A DNA stretch of 11,365 nucleotides from NCBI GenBank assembly GCA_003694425.1, contig RFJX01000118.1, positions 1 through 11,365 of the forward strand, given 5' to 3'. This stretch comes from Gammaproteobacteria bacterium. GTDB lineage: Bacteria > Pseudomonadota > Gammaproteobacteria > J113. Below the pieces are notes generated by a model that made no database searches, had not been told where the DNA came from, and was given only the letters and a program-made list of their open reading frames with translations. Positions within the stretch are counted from its first letter, which is position 1, and each line of letters begins with the position of its first letter. The translations under genes were made by a program, and so were the position numbers. Below, one piece after another: positions 1 through 6,773 of the stretch.

Positions 1-208
1 CCGACACCCCCAAGGTCCAGGTCGACCTGCTCACCGCACGTATCGCAGACATTGCGCCCCAATTCAGGGAGCACAAGCACGACAACCATTCCCGCCAGGC
101 GCAGGAGCCCCTGGCGGGCATGGTTGTCGTGCTTGTGCTCCCTGAAATGGGGCGCAAGGTCTTCGATACGGGCGGTGAGCAGGGCGACCTGGACCTCGGG
201 GGAGCCGG
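1..208. repeat. Imperfect terminal palindrome (inverted duplication of rpsO)
   Basis: Base x pairs with base 209-x across the whole stretch with no gap. I count 9 mismatched pairs (4/205, 6/203, 12/197, 25/184, 38/171, 46/163, 51/158, 62/147, 90/119) out of 99, around a 10-base loop at 100-109. The innermost arms, CCCGCCAGG (91-99) and CCTGGCGGG (110-118), are perfect and look like part of the native rpsO sequence. The minus strand of 110-208 is genuine rpsO coding sequence. The plus strand of 3-98 reads as a diverged copy of the same codons (for example [10 protein letters not shown]). The simplest explanation is a fold-back (snap-back priming or template-switch) chimera at a contig end; a real inverted duplication is the alternative. 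Confidence 0.9.
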
Positions 209-272
209 TATCGCCGTCACCGCGACTGTACTTGGCCACGATTTCGGCCTTCTGTTCGCTCGTCAGAGCCAT
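90..272 (-). pseudogene. rpsO: Ribosomal protein S15, 3' part replaced by an inverted copy of itself
   Basis: This is the N-terminal two-thirds of 30S protein S15, which binds the central domain of 16S rRNA early in assembly. From ATG 272-270 it reads [20 protein letters not shown], then [20 protein letters not shown] and [21 protein letters not shown], all typical of S15. A good ribosome-binding site (AAGGAG, 7-8 bases upstream) fixes the start. After about residue 61 the family continues with a basic KRR-type segment and ends near residue 89. Here the frame instead runs into hydrophobic residues ([11 protein letters not shown]) because the sequence turns back on itself (palindrome 1-208), and it stays open to the window edge. 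S15 is a core ribosomal protein, so the break is more likely artefactual than biological. It is the last gene seen of the rimP-nusA-infB-rbfA-truB-rpsO series and lies 222 bp beyond truB with its own candidate promoter. Confidence 0.88.
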
Positions 273-310
273 CTTGCATCTCCTTCTGTCTCTGGGCAGA
301 TCGGATCACC

Positions 311-341
311 GGCCGCGAGACCCCTTCGGGGCGTCGCGGCC
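311..341 (-). other. Stem-loop in the rpsO leader
   Basis: GGCCGCGA (311-318) pairs perfectly with TCGCGGCC (334-341). Inside it, CCCC (321-324) pairs with GGGG (328-331). On the minus transcript this gives a two-part stem capped by a GAA loop, 38 bases upstream of the rpsO ATG. No T-run follows, so it is not an ordinary intrinsic terminator. S15 represses its own mRNA through leader structure in E. coli and other bacteria, so an S15-binding role is a reasonable inference. An RNA-processing site after truB is the alternative. Confidence 0.5.
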
Positions 342-385
342 GCTCCCCCCGGCCACCTGCCAGTACAGCCGGAGAGGGGTTGCGT

Positions 386-414
386 ATTTTAGCTTCGATG
401 GGGCCGGGCCACAA
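386..414 (-). promoter_or_regulatory. Candidate sigma-70 promoter for rpsO
   Basis: On the minus strand a -35-like TTGTGG (409-414) is followed by a 17-bp spacer and a strong -10 TAAAAT (386-391). Transcription would start near 379, giving a leader of about 105 nt that contains the stem-loop at 311-341. The -10 is one of the few AT-rich spots in a GC-rich gap. The -35 matches only its TTG core. The rest of the truB-rpsO gap holds a 12-bp perfect palindrome at 453-464 (CTCCGGCCGGAG) and no gene that I can support. Confidence 0.5.
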
Positions 415-494
415 CAAACCACCGGTGTTGCGCGACCCGCGATGCCCGTCGCCTCCGGCCGGAGCGGCCCCGGATGCCGGTCCGTTGGTTCTCT

Positions 495-1424
495 TCAGCC
501 GGTGCGGCCCGTGCGGACCAGGCGGCGCGGCGCGATACGACCGTCGCCGGTCGACTCCCCCACCCCGAGAAAACGGCCCTGCTCGTCGTACATCCGCAGC
601 AGGCCGGCCGCGGGTGCAGGATACTGCTGTACCGCCTGTCCCTGGGCGAAGTAGTAGCCGCTGTCACCCGCGAGGCGCTGCGCGGGCAGACCCGCCAGCA
701 GCCGGTCCACCGGCAGCAGGAGTCCGTCCAGGGTCTCCAGGTCACCCCGGACGGCCAGCTCCTCCAGACGTTGCAGGGTAACGGCGTCGTCGATGCCAAA
801 GGGCCCGGCGGCGGTGCGCCGCAGCGCACTGACATGGGCACCACAGCCGAGCGCCTCGCCGATATCCTCGATCAGGGTACGGATGTAGGTCCCCTTGGAG
901 CAGTGCACCTCGAGCTCCAGCTCCTCGGTGCCGAGATCGACCAGCTCCAGGGAATGGATCTCCACCTCGCGCGGCTCACGTTCGACGGTCACGCCCTCGC
1001 GGGCCAGCTCGTACAGTGGCCGCCCCTGGCGCTTGATGGCGGAATGCATCGGCGGGACCTGCTCGATCCGGCCACGGAACCGCTCCAGGACCCTCTCGAT
1101 CCCTTCCCGGTCCAGTTCGGGCACCTCCCGGCGCTCGATCACCTCACCCTCGGCATCCCCGGTGGTGGTCCTGAGGCCGAGGCGGGCACGGGTCAGGTAC
1201 CGCTTGTCGGCATCCAGCAGAAAGGCGGTGAACTTGGTCGCCTCCCCCAGACAGATGGGCAGCAGGCCCGTCGCCAGGGGGTCCAGATTGCCGGTGTGAC
1301 CGGCCTTTTGTGCCCGGTACAGCGATTTCACCCGCTGCAGGGCGGCATTGGAGGTGAGTCCGGCCGGCTTGTCGAGGAGCAGCAGTCCATCGACCGGGCG
1401 TCCCCTGCGCCTTCGACGGCTCAC
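495..1424 (-). CDS. truB: tRNA pseudouridine(55) synthase TruB
   Basis: TruB converts U55 in the T-loop of nearly all elongator tRNAs to pseudouridine and also acts as a tRNA folding chaperone. The 309-aa protein is close to the 314 aa of E. coli TruB. The N-terminal catalytic domain contains GHTGNLDPLATG (residues 42-53), in which Asp48 is the catalytic aspartate, followed by LPICLGEATKF. Near 178-186 it has CSKGTYIRTL, another conserved active-site segment. The last roughly 70 residues form the TruB C-terminal PUA-like domain, ending in GDGRIAPRRLVRTG. The start is GTG at 1424-1422, which overlaps the rbfA stop by 4 bases (GTGA). A strong AGGAGG lies 4 bases upstream, inside rbfA, which implies translational coupling. 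An Arg-rich tract (SRRRRRGRP) precedes the first strand, as often in TruB. I see nothing missing. Confidence 0.97.
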   Translation of the reverse strand: MSRRRRRGRPVDGLLLLDKPAGLTSNAALQRVKSLYRAQKAGHTGNLDPLATGLLPICLGEATKFTAFLLDADKRYLTRARLGLRTTTGDAEGEVIERREVPELDREGIERVLERFRGRIEQVPPMHSAIKRQGRPLYELAREGVTVEREPREVEIHSLELVDLGTEELELEVHCSKGTYIRTLIEDIGEALGCGAHVSALRRTAAGPFGIDDAVTLQRLEELAVRGDLETLDGLLLPVDRLLAGLPAQRLAGDSGYYFAQGQAVQQYPAPAAGLLRMYDEQGRFLGVGESTGDGRIAPRRLVRTGRTG

Positions 1425-1783
1425 GATTCCTCCTCGCCGGAACCGAGCTGGTCGATCAGGCGGGAGAGCCTGGCACCCCGCTCCACCGACTCGTCATACT
1501 GGAAGCGCAGTTCCGGCATTCGCCGCAGGGCGAGGATGCGCGCCAGTTCGTGGCGCAGGTGTCCTCCCGCCCTGGAGAGGGCCCCGGCCACCCGGTCACG
1601 GTCCCCGTTCCCGAGCACCGTATAGAGGACCTTCGCATTGCGCAGGTCGGGAGAGACGTCGATCACGGTGATGGTGATCAGTCCCAGGCCCTGCTCCTGG
1701 GCGAGTTCGTCCAGGAGCGGCGCCAGTTCGCGGCGCAGCAGGTGACCCAGTCGCCGGGGACGGGATGTTGTGGTACCACTCAT
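1421..1783 (-). CDS. rbfA: 30S ribosome-binding factor RbfA
   Basis: RbfA binds the immature 30S subunit near helix 1 of 16S rRNA, supports late maturation of the 5' end, and is important for growth in the cold. The 120-aa protein has the single KH-type fold of the family: an N-terminal helix RRLGHLLRRELAPLLDEL, the strand-rich core GLITITVIDVSPDLRNAKVLYTVLG, and the C-terminal segment LRRMPELRFQYDES(V)ERGARLSRL, with the expected P-L-F-x-D-x-S pattern near residues 89-99. It is slightly shorter than E. coli RbfA (133 aa), with only a short acidic tail (GSGEEES). The start is ATG 1783-1781; I see no strong ribosome-binding site, only a weak TGAG about 10 bases upstream. It lies 93 bp beyond infB and overlaps truB by 4 bases. 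Confidence 0.95.
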   Translation of the reverse strand: MSGTTTSRPRRLGHLLRRELAPLLDELAQEQGLGLITITVIDVSPDLRNAKVLYTVLGNGDRDRVAGALSRAGGHLRHELARILALRRMPELRFQYDESVERGARLSRLIDQLGSGEEES

Positions 1784-1800
1784 GAGGATTGCTCAGGCAA

Positions 1801-1864
1801 TTCGATTCGGCTCAACAGACCCCTCCGCCATCGTGGGGGGCCTGCCGGGCCGTTATCCGGCCCG
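1801..1864 (-). other. GC-rich hairpins in the infB-rbfA gap
   Basis: The 93-bp gap between the infB stop (1877) and the rbfA start (1783) holds a perfect 7-bp stem, CGGGCCG (1846-1852) with CGGCCCG (1858-1864), around a 5-base loop. It lies just after the infB stop on the transcript. A second possible helix pairs CCCC (about 1820-1823) with GGGG (about 1835-1838). Neither is followed by a T-run, so full termination is unlikely. They may protect or process the mRNA between two genes needed in very different amounts; that role is inference. Confidence 0.45.
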
Positions 1865-1876
1865 CCGGACTTTGGC

Positions 1877-4384
1877 TCAGAGCGTGCGCTCCACCTCGAC
1901 CCGCTCGAACACCTCGATCTGATCGCCGGGTTTGATGTCCTTGTATCCCTTCACGCCGATGCCGCACTCCTGACCCTCGCGGACCTCCTGCACGTCCTCC
2001 TTGTAGTGGCGCAGGGACTCCAGCTCTCCTTCGAAGATCACGACATTGTCGCGGAGCACCCGGATCGGGTTGTTGCGGCGGATGACGCCGGAGGTGACCA
2101 TGCAGCCGGCGATGTGGCCGAACTTGGAAGAGCGGAACACCTCGCGCACGTCGGCCACGCCGATGATCGTCTCCCGCAGTTCCGGGCTCAGGAGACCGGA
2201 CATGGCCTGCTTGACATCGTCGATCAGGTCGTAGATGACGCTGTAATAGCGGATGTCGATGCCCTCGGACTCGGCCAGGCGACGGGCGCCGGCATCGGCA
2301 CGGACGTTGAAGCCGATAATGATGGCCCGCGAGGCACTCGCCAGATTGACGTCGGACTCGGTGATGCCGCCCACGCCGCTGGCCACCACGACGACCCTCA
2401 CCTCGTCGGTGGAGAGCTTCTCCAGGGCCTGCTGAATCGCCTCGGCGGAGCCCTGGACGTCGGCCTTGATCAGCACGTTGAGGGTGGCGGTCTCGCCCTC
2501 CTGCATCTCCTTGAACAGGTTCTCCAGCTTGGCCGCCTGCTGGCGCGCCAGCTTGCCCTCACGGTCCTTCGCCCGGCGGAATTCCGCCAGCTCGCGCGCC
2601 TTGCGCTCGCTCGGCACCACCAGGGCCTCGTCCCCCGCCTGCGGCACTCCGGAGAGACCCAGCACCTCGACCGGAATCGAGGGGCCGGCGGACTTGACGT
2701 TCCGGCCATTCTCGTCCACCAGGGCGCGAACGCGGCCATATTCCATGCCCGCGAGCAGGATGTCGCCCTGCTTCAGGACCCCGTTCTGCACCAGCACCGT
2801 GGCCACCGGACCACGTCCCTTGTCCAGGCGCGACTCGATCACCACACCGCGGGCGGGTCCGGTCGGCACCGCCTTGAGCTCCTGCAGTTCGGCCTGCAAA
2901 AGGATGGCGTCGAGCAGCTGATCGATACCCTCTCCGGTCTTGGCCGAGACGTTGACGAACTGCACGTCGCCACCCCAGTCTTCCGGGATCACCTCATGTT
3001 GCGAAAGCTCCTGCTTGACCCGTTCGGGGTCCGCCTCGGGCTTGTCGATCTTGTTCACCGCGACGATGATGGGCACCCCGGCGGCGCGGGCGTGCTGAAT
3101 CGCCTCGACGGTCTGGGGCTTCACCCCGTCATCGGCTGCCACGACCAGGATGACGATGTCGGTGACCCCGGCCCCCCGCGCCCGCATCGCCGAAAAGGCG
3201 GCGTGGCCGGGCGTGTCGAGGAAGGTGATGGTGCCGTGACCGGTGTCGACATGGTAGGCGCCGATGTGCTGGGTGATGCCTCCCGCCTCCCTGGCCGCGA
3301 CCCTGGATTCCCGTATGTGATCCAGGAGCGAGGTCTTGCCGTGATCGACATGGCCCATGATGGTGACCACGGGCGGACGGGGAACGGCCTCTCCTTCGGG
3401 CTCCGCCGTCGTCTCCAGGATCTGTTCCTCGAGCGCGTTTTCGCTGACCAGCTCGGCCTTGTGCCCCATCTCCTCGACCACGATGGCCGCCGTCTCCTGG
3501 TCCAGGGCCTGATTGATCGTGGCCATGGTGCCCAGGTTCATGAGCGCCTTGATCACCTCGGCGGCCTTGACCGACATCTTCTGGGCCAGTTCCGCCACGG
3601 TGATGCTCTCCGGGATCTCGACGGTGCGCACGATGGGTGCGGTGGGTTTCTCGAAGCCGTGCTGGGCACCACTGGTCCGCACCACCTTCCCGCTCACCGC
3701 CCGCTTCTTGCGCCGGCTTGCGCCCGGCCTGGTCGAGACGTGGAGCTCCTTGCGGCCGTAGCGGGTCTTGCGGTCGTCCTGGGGACGGGCAGCGGGCGCC
3801 TCGCGAGCCGCCTTTGCCTGTTCCGCCTGGCGTCGCTGTTCCTCGGCCTGACGCCGGGCCTCTTCCTCGGCCGCACGCAGCTGTTCCTCGGCCTGACGCC
3901 GGGCCTCCTCCTCGGCCCGGGCCTTCTCTTCGGCCTCACGCTGGAGGCGCTCGGCCTCCTCACGCTCGCGCCGCTGGCGCTCTTCCTCTTCCCGCTGCAG
4001 GGCCGCCTTGCGTTCTTCCTCGGCCTTCAGGGCGGCCAGGCGCTCGGCCTCCTTCTCGGCCACCACGCTCTTCTTGACGTAGGTCCGCACCTTGCGGTAC
4101 TCGACGTTGACCGTCTTGGTGCGGGTCCGGGTCCGCTTGCCCGCGGCCCCGCCACTGACCTTCAGCTCGCCGACGCTCTTGCGCTTGAGGGTGATGCGCT
4201 GCGCCTCCTCCTCTTCCTTGCCATGCCGCTTGCGCAGGTGTTCCAGCAGGGCCGCCTTCTCCTGATCACTGATCACGTCCTCGGCGGCCTGTTTCTCCAC
4301 CCCGGCCTCGCGCAACTGGGCCAGCAGCCGGTCGACACCGACCCCGACCACATCGGCGAATTCTTTTACACTGACTTCTGCCAT
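1877..4384 (-). CDS. infB: Translation initiation factor IF-2
   Basis: IF-2 is the GTPase that places formyl-Met-tRNA in the 30S P site and promotes 50S joining. The start is taken at ATG 4384 ([20 protein letters not shown]): GGAG lies 6 bases upstream and this is the usual N-terminus. A frame-compatible ATG at 4420 lies inside nusA. The length is 835 aa. Domains in order: a first IF2_N domain (about 1-52); a Glu/Arg/Ala-rich charged linker likely to form a long helix (about 100-210); a second IF2_N domain (about 255-310); the G domain (about 335-505) with [18 protein letters not shown] and SAKTG; then the EF-Tu-like domain II, domain III, and the C-terminal fMet-tRNA-binding domain ending [10 protein letters not shown]. 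Its substrate tRNA-fMet is encoded at the head of the same operon. A 45-bp-period repeat lies in the linker. Confidence 0.98.
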   Translation of the reverse strand: MAEVSVKEFADVVGVGVDRLLAQLREAGVEKQAAEDVISDQEKAALLEHLRKRHGKEEEEAQRITLKRKSVGELKVSGGAAGKRTRTRTKTVNVEYRKVRTYVKKSVVAEKEAERLAALKAEEERKAALQREEEERQRREREEAERLQREAEEKARAEEEARRQAEEQLRAAEEEARRQAEEQRRQAEQAKAAREAPAARPQDDRKTRYGRKELHVSTRPGASRRKKRAVSGKVVRTSGAQHGFEKPTAPIVRTVEIPESITVAELAQKMSVKAAEVIKALMNLGTMATINQALDQETAAIVVEEMGHKAELVSENALEEQILETTAEPEGEAVPRPPVVTIMGHVDHGKTSLLDHIRESRVAAREAGGITQHIGAYHVDTGHGTITFLDTPGHAAFSAMRARGAGVTDIVILVVAADDGVKPQTVEAIQHARAAGVPIIVAVNKIDKPEADPERVKQELSQHEVIPEDWGGDVQFVNVSAKTGEGIDQLLDAILLQAELQELKAVPTGPARGVVIESRLDKGRGPVATVLVQNGVLKQGDILLAGMEYGRVRALVDENGRNVKSAGPSIPVEVLGLSGVPQAGDEALVVPSERKARELAEFRRAKDREGKLARQQAAKLENLFKEMQEGETATLNVLIKADVQGSAEAIQQALEKLSTDEVRVVVVASGVGGITESDVNLASASRAIIIGFNVRADAGARRLAESEGIDIRYYSVIYDLIDDVKQAMSGLLSPELRETIIGVADVREVFRSSKFGHIAGCMVTSGVIRRNNPIRVLRDNVVIFEGELESLRHYKEDVQEVREGQECGIGVKGYKDIKPGDQIEVFERVEVERTL
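3836..3917 (-). repeat. Direct repeat in the IF-2 charged linker
   Basis: Two 37-bp copies, 3836-3872 and 3881-3917, are offset by 45 bp (15 codons) and differ at one base in my reading. They encode the repeated peptide [12 protein letters not shown] within the Glu/Arg/Ala-rich helix of IF-2. An in-frame duplication like this keeps the reading frame and is a likely source of length variation in the linker, which is known to vary in length between species. Confidence 0.8.
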
Positions 4385-4400
4385 CGGTATCTCCGGCTCG

Positions 4401-5918
4401 TTACTCTTGCTCCTCGGCAAACCATGGCGCCCTTGCGGCCATGATCAGCTGGGCGGCCCGTTCCTCGTCGAGATCGGCGATCTCCAGCAGGTCCTCCACG
4501 GAAAGCTCGGCCAGGTCCTCCTGACTGACGATACCGGAGGCGGCCAGCCGGCAGGCCAGGTCGCGGTCCATGCCCTCCAGACCCAGCAGCTCTTCGGAGG
4601 GTTCCGCGTCGCCGAGCTGTTCCTCACTCATGATCGCCTTCGTCAGGAGCTGGTCCCGGGCGCGCTGGCGCAACTCCTCGACCAGGGCCTCGTCGAATTC
4701 CTCGATCTCCAGCATCTCGCTGACCGGGACGTAGGCCACCTCCTCCAGGGTGGTGAAGCCCTCCTGGACCAGGATCGTGGCGAGCTCCTCGTCGACGTCC
4801 AGCTGTTCGACGAAGTTCCTGATCAGCTCCTGCTGTTCCGATTCCGCCTTGGCCACCATCTCCTCTTCGGTCATCACGTTCAGCTCCCAGCCGGTGAGCT
4901 GGCTGGCCAGGCGCACGTTCTGTCCACCGCGGCCGATCGCCTGGGAGAGCTGGTCCTCTGCCACCGCCACATCCATGGAGTGGCGCTCCTCGTCCACGGT
5001 GATGGAGACCACCTCGGCCGGCGACATCGCGTTGATGACGTACATGGCCGGATTCTCGTCCCACAGGATGATGTCCACGCGCTCTCCGGCCAGCTCGTTG
5101 GAGACCGCCTGGACCCGGGAGCCACGCATGCCGACACAGGCGCCGACCGGGTCGATACGGGGGTCCTGGCTGCGCACGCCCACCTTGGCCCGCAACCCGG
5201 GGTCGCGGGCCGCACCCACGATCTCGATCAGCCCCTCGCCAATCTCCGGCACCTCGACCTTGAACAGCTCGATGAGGAACTCGGTACAGGTGCGGCTCAC
5301 GAAGAGCTGTGGACCGCGGCGTTCGGGGCGCACCTCCATCAGATAGCCGCGCACCCGGTCTCCGGTCCGGATCGGTTCGCGCGGGATGACGTGCTCGCGC
5401 GGGATCATTGCCTCGGCGTTCCCGCCCAGGTCGAGGATCACGTTGCCCCGGTCGATGCGCTTGACTACTCCACTGACCAGCTCTCCCACCCGATCCTGGT
5501 AGGCCTCGACCACCTTGGCCCGCTCGGCATCGCGAACCTTCTGCACGATCACCTGCTTGGCGGTCTGGGCCTCGATGCGGCCGAAGGGGACCGCCTCCAG
5601 CGGCTCCTCAATGTATTCGCCCGGCTGGATGCCGGGGACCTTCTCCTGTGCCTCCTCGGGCCGGATGTGCCGGACCGGATCGAACTCCACCGGCTCACCC
5701 TCTTCATCGACGGAATCCTCGGCCAGGACCAGCCAGCGGCGGTAGGCGCGGTAGCTGCCGGTTTCCCGGTCGATCTCGACCCGGACGTCGATATCCTCGC
5801 TGAACCGCTTCTTGGTGGCACTGGCCAGGGCCGTCTCGAGCGCCTCGAAAATGAGTTCCGGCTCGACCCCCTTTTCGTTCGACACCACCTCGACGACGGT
5901 CAGGATCTCTTTGTTCAT
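4401..5918 (-). CDS. nusA: Transcription termination/antitermination factor NusA
   Basis: NusA binds RNA polymerase, modulates pausing and intrinsic termination, and is part of the rRNA antitermination complex. The chosen start, ATG 5918, gives [20 protein letters not shown], matching the E. coli N-terminus, and 505 aa (E. coli 495). An in-frame ATG at 5942 would add MSAVEQQV; neither start has a strong ribosome-binding site. Domains: RNA-polymerase-binding N-terminal domain (about 1-135), S1 (about 143-208, [20 protein letters not shown]), KH1 (about 235-285, with [12 protein letters not shown]), KH2 (about 316-348, with [13 protein letters not shown]), and two acidic repeats (about 366-423 and 443-501). 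The two repeats are typical of gammaproteobacterial NusA and contact the alpha-CTD of RNA polymerase. It is preceded by rimP and followed 16 bp later by infB. Confidence 0.97.
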   Translation of the reverse strand: MNKEILTVVEVVSNEKGVEPELIFEALETALASATKKRFSEDIDVRVEIDRETGSYRAYRRWLVLAEDSVDEEGEPVEFDPVRHIRPEEAQEKVPGIQPGEYIEEPLEAVPFGRIEAQTAKQVIVQKVRDAERAKVVEAYQDRVGELVSGVVKRIDRGNVILDLGGNAEAMIPREHVIPREPIRTGDRVRGYLMEVRPERRGPQLFVSRTCTEFLIELFKVEVPEIGEGLIEIVGAARDPGLRAKVGVRSQDPRIDPVGACVGMRGSRVQAVSNELAGERVDIILWDENPAMYVINAMSPAEVVSITVDEERHSMDVAVAEDQLSQAIGRGGQNVRLASQLTGWELNVMTEEEMVAKAESEQQELIRNFVEQLDVDEELATILVQEGFTTLEEVAYVPVSEMLEIEEFDEALVEELRQRARDQLLTKAIMSEEQLGDAEPSEELLGLEGMDRDLACRLAASGIVSQEDLAELSVEDLLEIADLDEERAAQLIMAARAPWFAEEQE

Positions 5919-5978
5919 CACTTGCTGTTCCACTGCGCTCATCTCACTGGCTCTGTAATGTTCCCGTTTGTCCGCTGC

Positions 5979-6440
5979 TCAGTCCCACTGGGGGATCAGC
6001 CGGATCCTGTCGATCTCCTCGAAAGGCAGAGAGACGGCCTCGTCCTCCGCCTCCAGCCTCAGCAACCCGTTTTCATCCACATCGACCAGACGCCCCTGCC
6101 AGCGGCGGCGCCCCTGGTGCGGGGAGCCCAGTTCCACCCGGACCTGCTCGCCCAGAAACCGGAGGCACTGCTCACGGGTGAAGAGCAGGCGGTCCAGCCC
6201 CGGGGATGAGACCTCCAGCAGGTAATGGCCCCGGATCGGGTCCTCGACATCCAGCACCCCCTCGACCTGGTGACTCACCCGTTCACAGTCGTCCAGGGTG
6301 ATGCCCCGCTCATGGTCGATGTAGATCCGCAGCAGTGACGCCCGGGGCTGCGGGATCAGCTCGAGCCCGACGAATTCATAGCCCAGACCCTCGACCACCG
6401 GGGTCAGCAGCGCCTGCAGACTTTCGTTACCGTGCCTCAA
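5979..6440 (-). CDS. rimP: Ribosome maturation factor RimP
   Basis: RimP is needed for efficient assembly of the 30S subunit, where it helps S12 and other proteins join. The 153-aa protein (E. coli about 150) has the two-domain layout: an N-terminal alpha/beta domain with VEGLGYEFVGLELI, LLRIYIDHERGITLDDCERV, VLDVEDPI and LEVSSPGLDRLLF, and a C-terminal Sm-like beta-barrel (about 83-153) ending IRLIPQWD. I place the start at TTG 6440-6438, giving MRHGNESLQALLTPVV: GGAGAG lies 5 bases upstream and the N-terminal length matches the family. No ATG or GTG fits this position. The frame stays open further upstream through the terminators, but that part is not protein-like. It is the first protein gene after the tRNA and tandem terminators. 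Confidence 0.93.
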   Translation of the reverse strand: MRHGNESLQALLTPVVEGLGYEFVGLELIPQPRASLLRIYIDHERGITLDDCERVSHQVEGVLDVEDPIRGHYLLEVSSPGLDRLLFTREQCLRFLGEQVRVELGSPHQGRRRWQGRLVDVDENGLLRLEAEDEAVSLPFEEIDRIRLIPQWD

Positions 6441-6498
6441 TCTCTCTCCGGCCAGCGCCGGTCTCCGTCCGGGGGTGAGGATCTCCGTCCCCGGAATA

Positions 6499-6522
6499 CA
6501 AAAAATGGGCCTCGTGGCCCAT
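6499..6522 (-). terminator. Second intrinsic terminator of the nusA-operon leader
   Basis: On the minus strand a perfect 7-bp stem, ATGGGCC (6516-6522 complement) with GGCCCAT (6505-6511 complement), closes an ACGA loop and runs into TTTTTT. It lies about 76 nt beyond the first terminator and about 60 nt before the rimP TTG. Any transcript from the tRNA promoter must read through it to express rimP-nusA-infB. Confidence 0.88.
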
Positions 6523-6568
6523 TCCCCTGACCGTCCCGATGTGTACCTGCGGCCGGGCGGCCTGAAAC

Positions 6569-6593
6569 AAAAAACCCCCTGTCGATGAGGGGG
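6569..6593 (-). terminator. Intrinsic terminator directly after tRNA-fMet
   Basis: On the minus strand CCCCCT (6588-6593) pairs with AGGGGG (6575-6580) around a 7-base loop, followed by TTTTTTG (down to 6568). The stem begins 5 bases after the tRNA CCA end. It should end most short tRNA transcripts while allowing some read-through into rimP-nusA-infB. Confidence 0.9.
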
Positions 6594-6598
6594 TGATT

Positions 6599-6675
6599 TG
6601 GTAGCGGGGGCAGGATTTGAACCTGCGACCTTCGGGTTATGAGCCCGACGAGCTGCCAGACTGCTCCACCCCGCA
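6599..6675 (-). tRNA. metY: Initiator tRNA-fMet (CAT)
   Basis: A full 77-nt cloverleaf with the CCA end encoded (6599-6601). The anticodon is CAT within GGGCTCATAACCC. The three consecutive G-C pairs at the bottom of the anticodon stem and the A11-U24 pair in the D-stem mark it as the initiator, not the elongator. The T-arm GCAGG-TTCAAAT-CCTGC is regular. Position 1 is U and position 72 is U, so the top of the acceptor stem is unpaired. This fits the initiator rule (formyltransferase needs a weak or absent 1-72 pair) but differs from the C1-A72 of E. coli. The position ahead of rimP-nusA-infB matches E. coli metY, so the symbol is by position. Confidence 0.97.
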
Positions 6676-6687
6676 TCGACTCGGACA

Positions 6688-6716
6688 ATAATATGGCTTC
6701 TGTGCCCGGAGATCAA
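6688..6716 (-). promoter_or_regulatory. Sigma-70 promoter of tRNA-fMet and the nusA operon
   Basis: On the minus strand a -35 TTGATC (6711-6716), a 17-bp spacer and a -10 TATTAT (6688-6693). Transcription would start near 6681, only about 6 nt before the mature tRNA 5' end (6675). It lies in the 98-bp gap after the trmD stop. I see no better promoter between here and rimP, so this is probably the main promoter for both the tRNA and, by read-through, the downstream operon. Confidence 0.8.
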
Positions 6717-6773
6717 GTCCCTTGGCGGTTCTCCGGCATCCTTGTCGCCGTGCTGCGGAGTGACATCGCCACT

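Noticed and set aside
1..208. Diversity-generating retroelement, because most arm differences involve adenine on one strand
   Set aside because: No reverse transcriptase or accessory gene is near, the copies are inverted and share an axis, and the target would be a core ribosomal protein. Fold-back artefact plus base-call noise explains it better.
1..208. Hairpin telomere of a linear replicon
   Set aside because: The palindrome consists of rpsO coding sequence and would destroy that gene, and no telomere resolvase is seen.
453..464. Perfect 12-bp palindrome CTCCGGCCGGAG after truB as a terminator or operator
   Set aside because: It has no loop of useful size and no T-run; such palindromes are common in DNA this GC-rich.
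1550..6209. Long open plus-strand frames (up to about 960 codons at 1550-4444 and 600 at 4407-6209) opposite infB and nusA
   Set aside because: They are the antisense of clearly real genes in GC-rich DNA, where stop codons are rare. Their products are low-complexity His/Leu/Asp/Gly-rich and show no domain.
6523..6568. Internal promoter between the two leader terminators
   Set aside because: The best candidate (TTGTTT with a GTACAC-type -10) matches poorly and its TTGTTT is the T-run of the first terminator.
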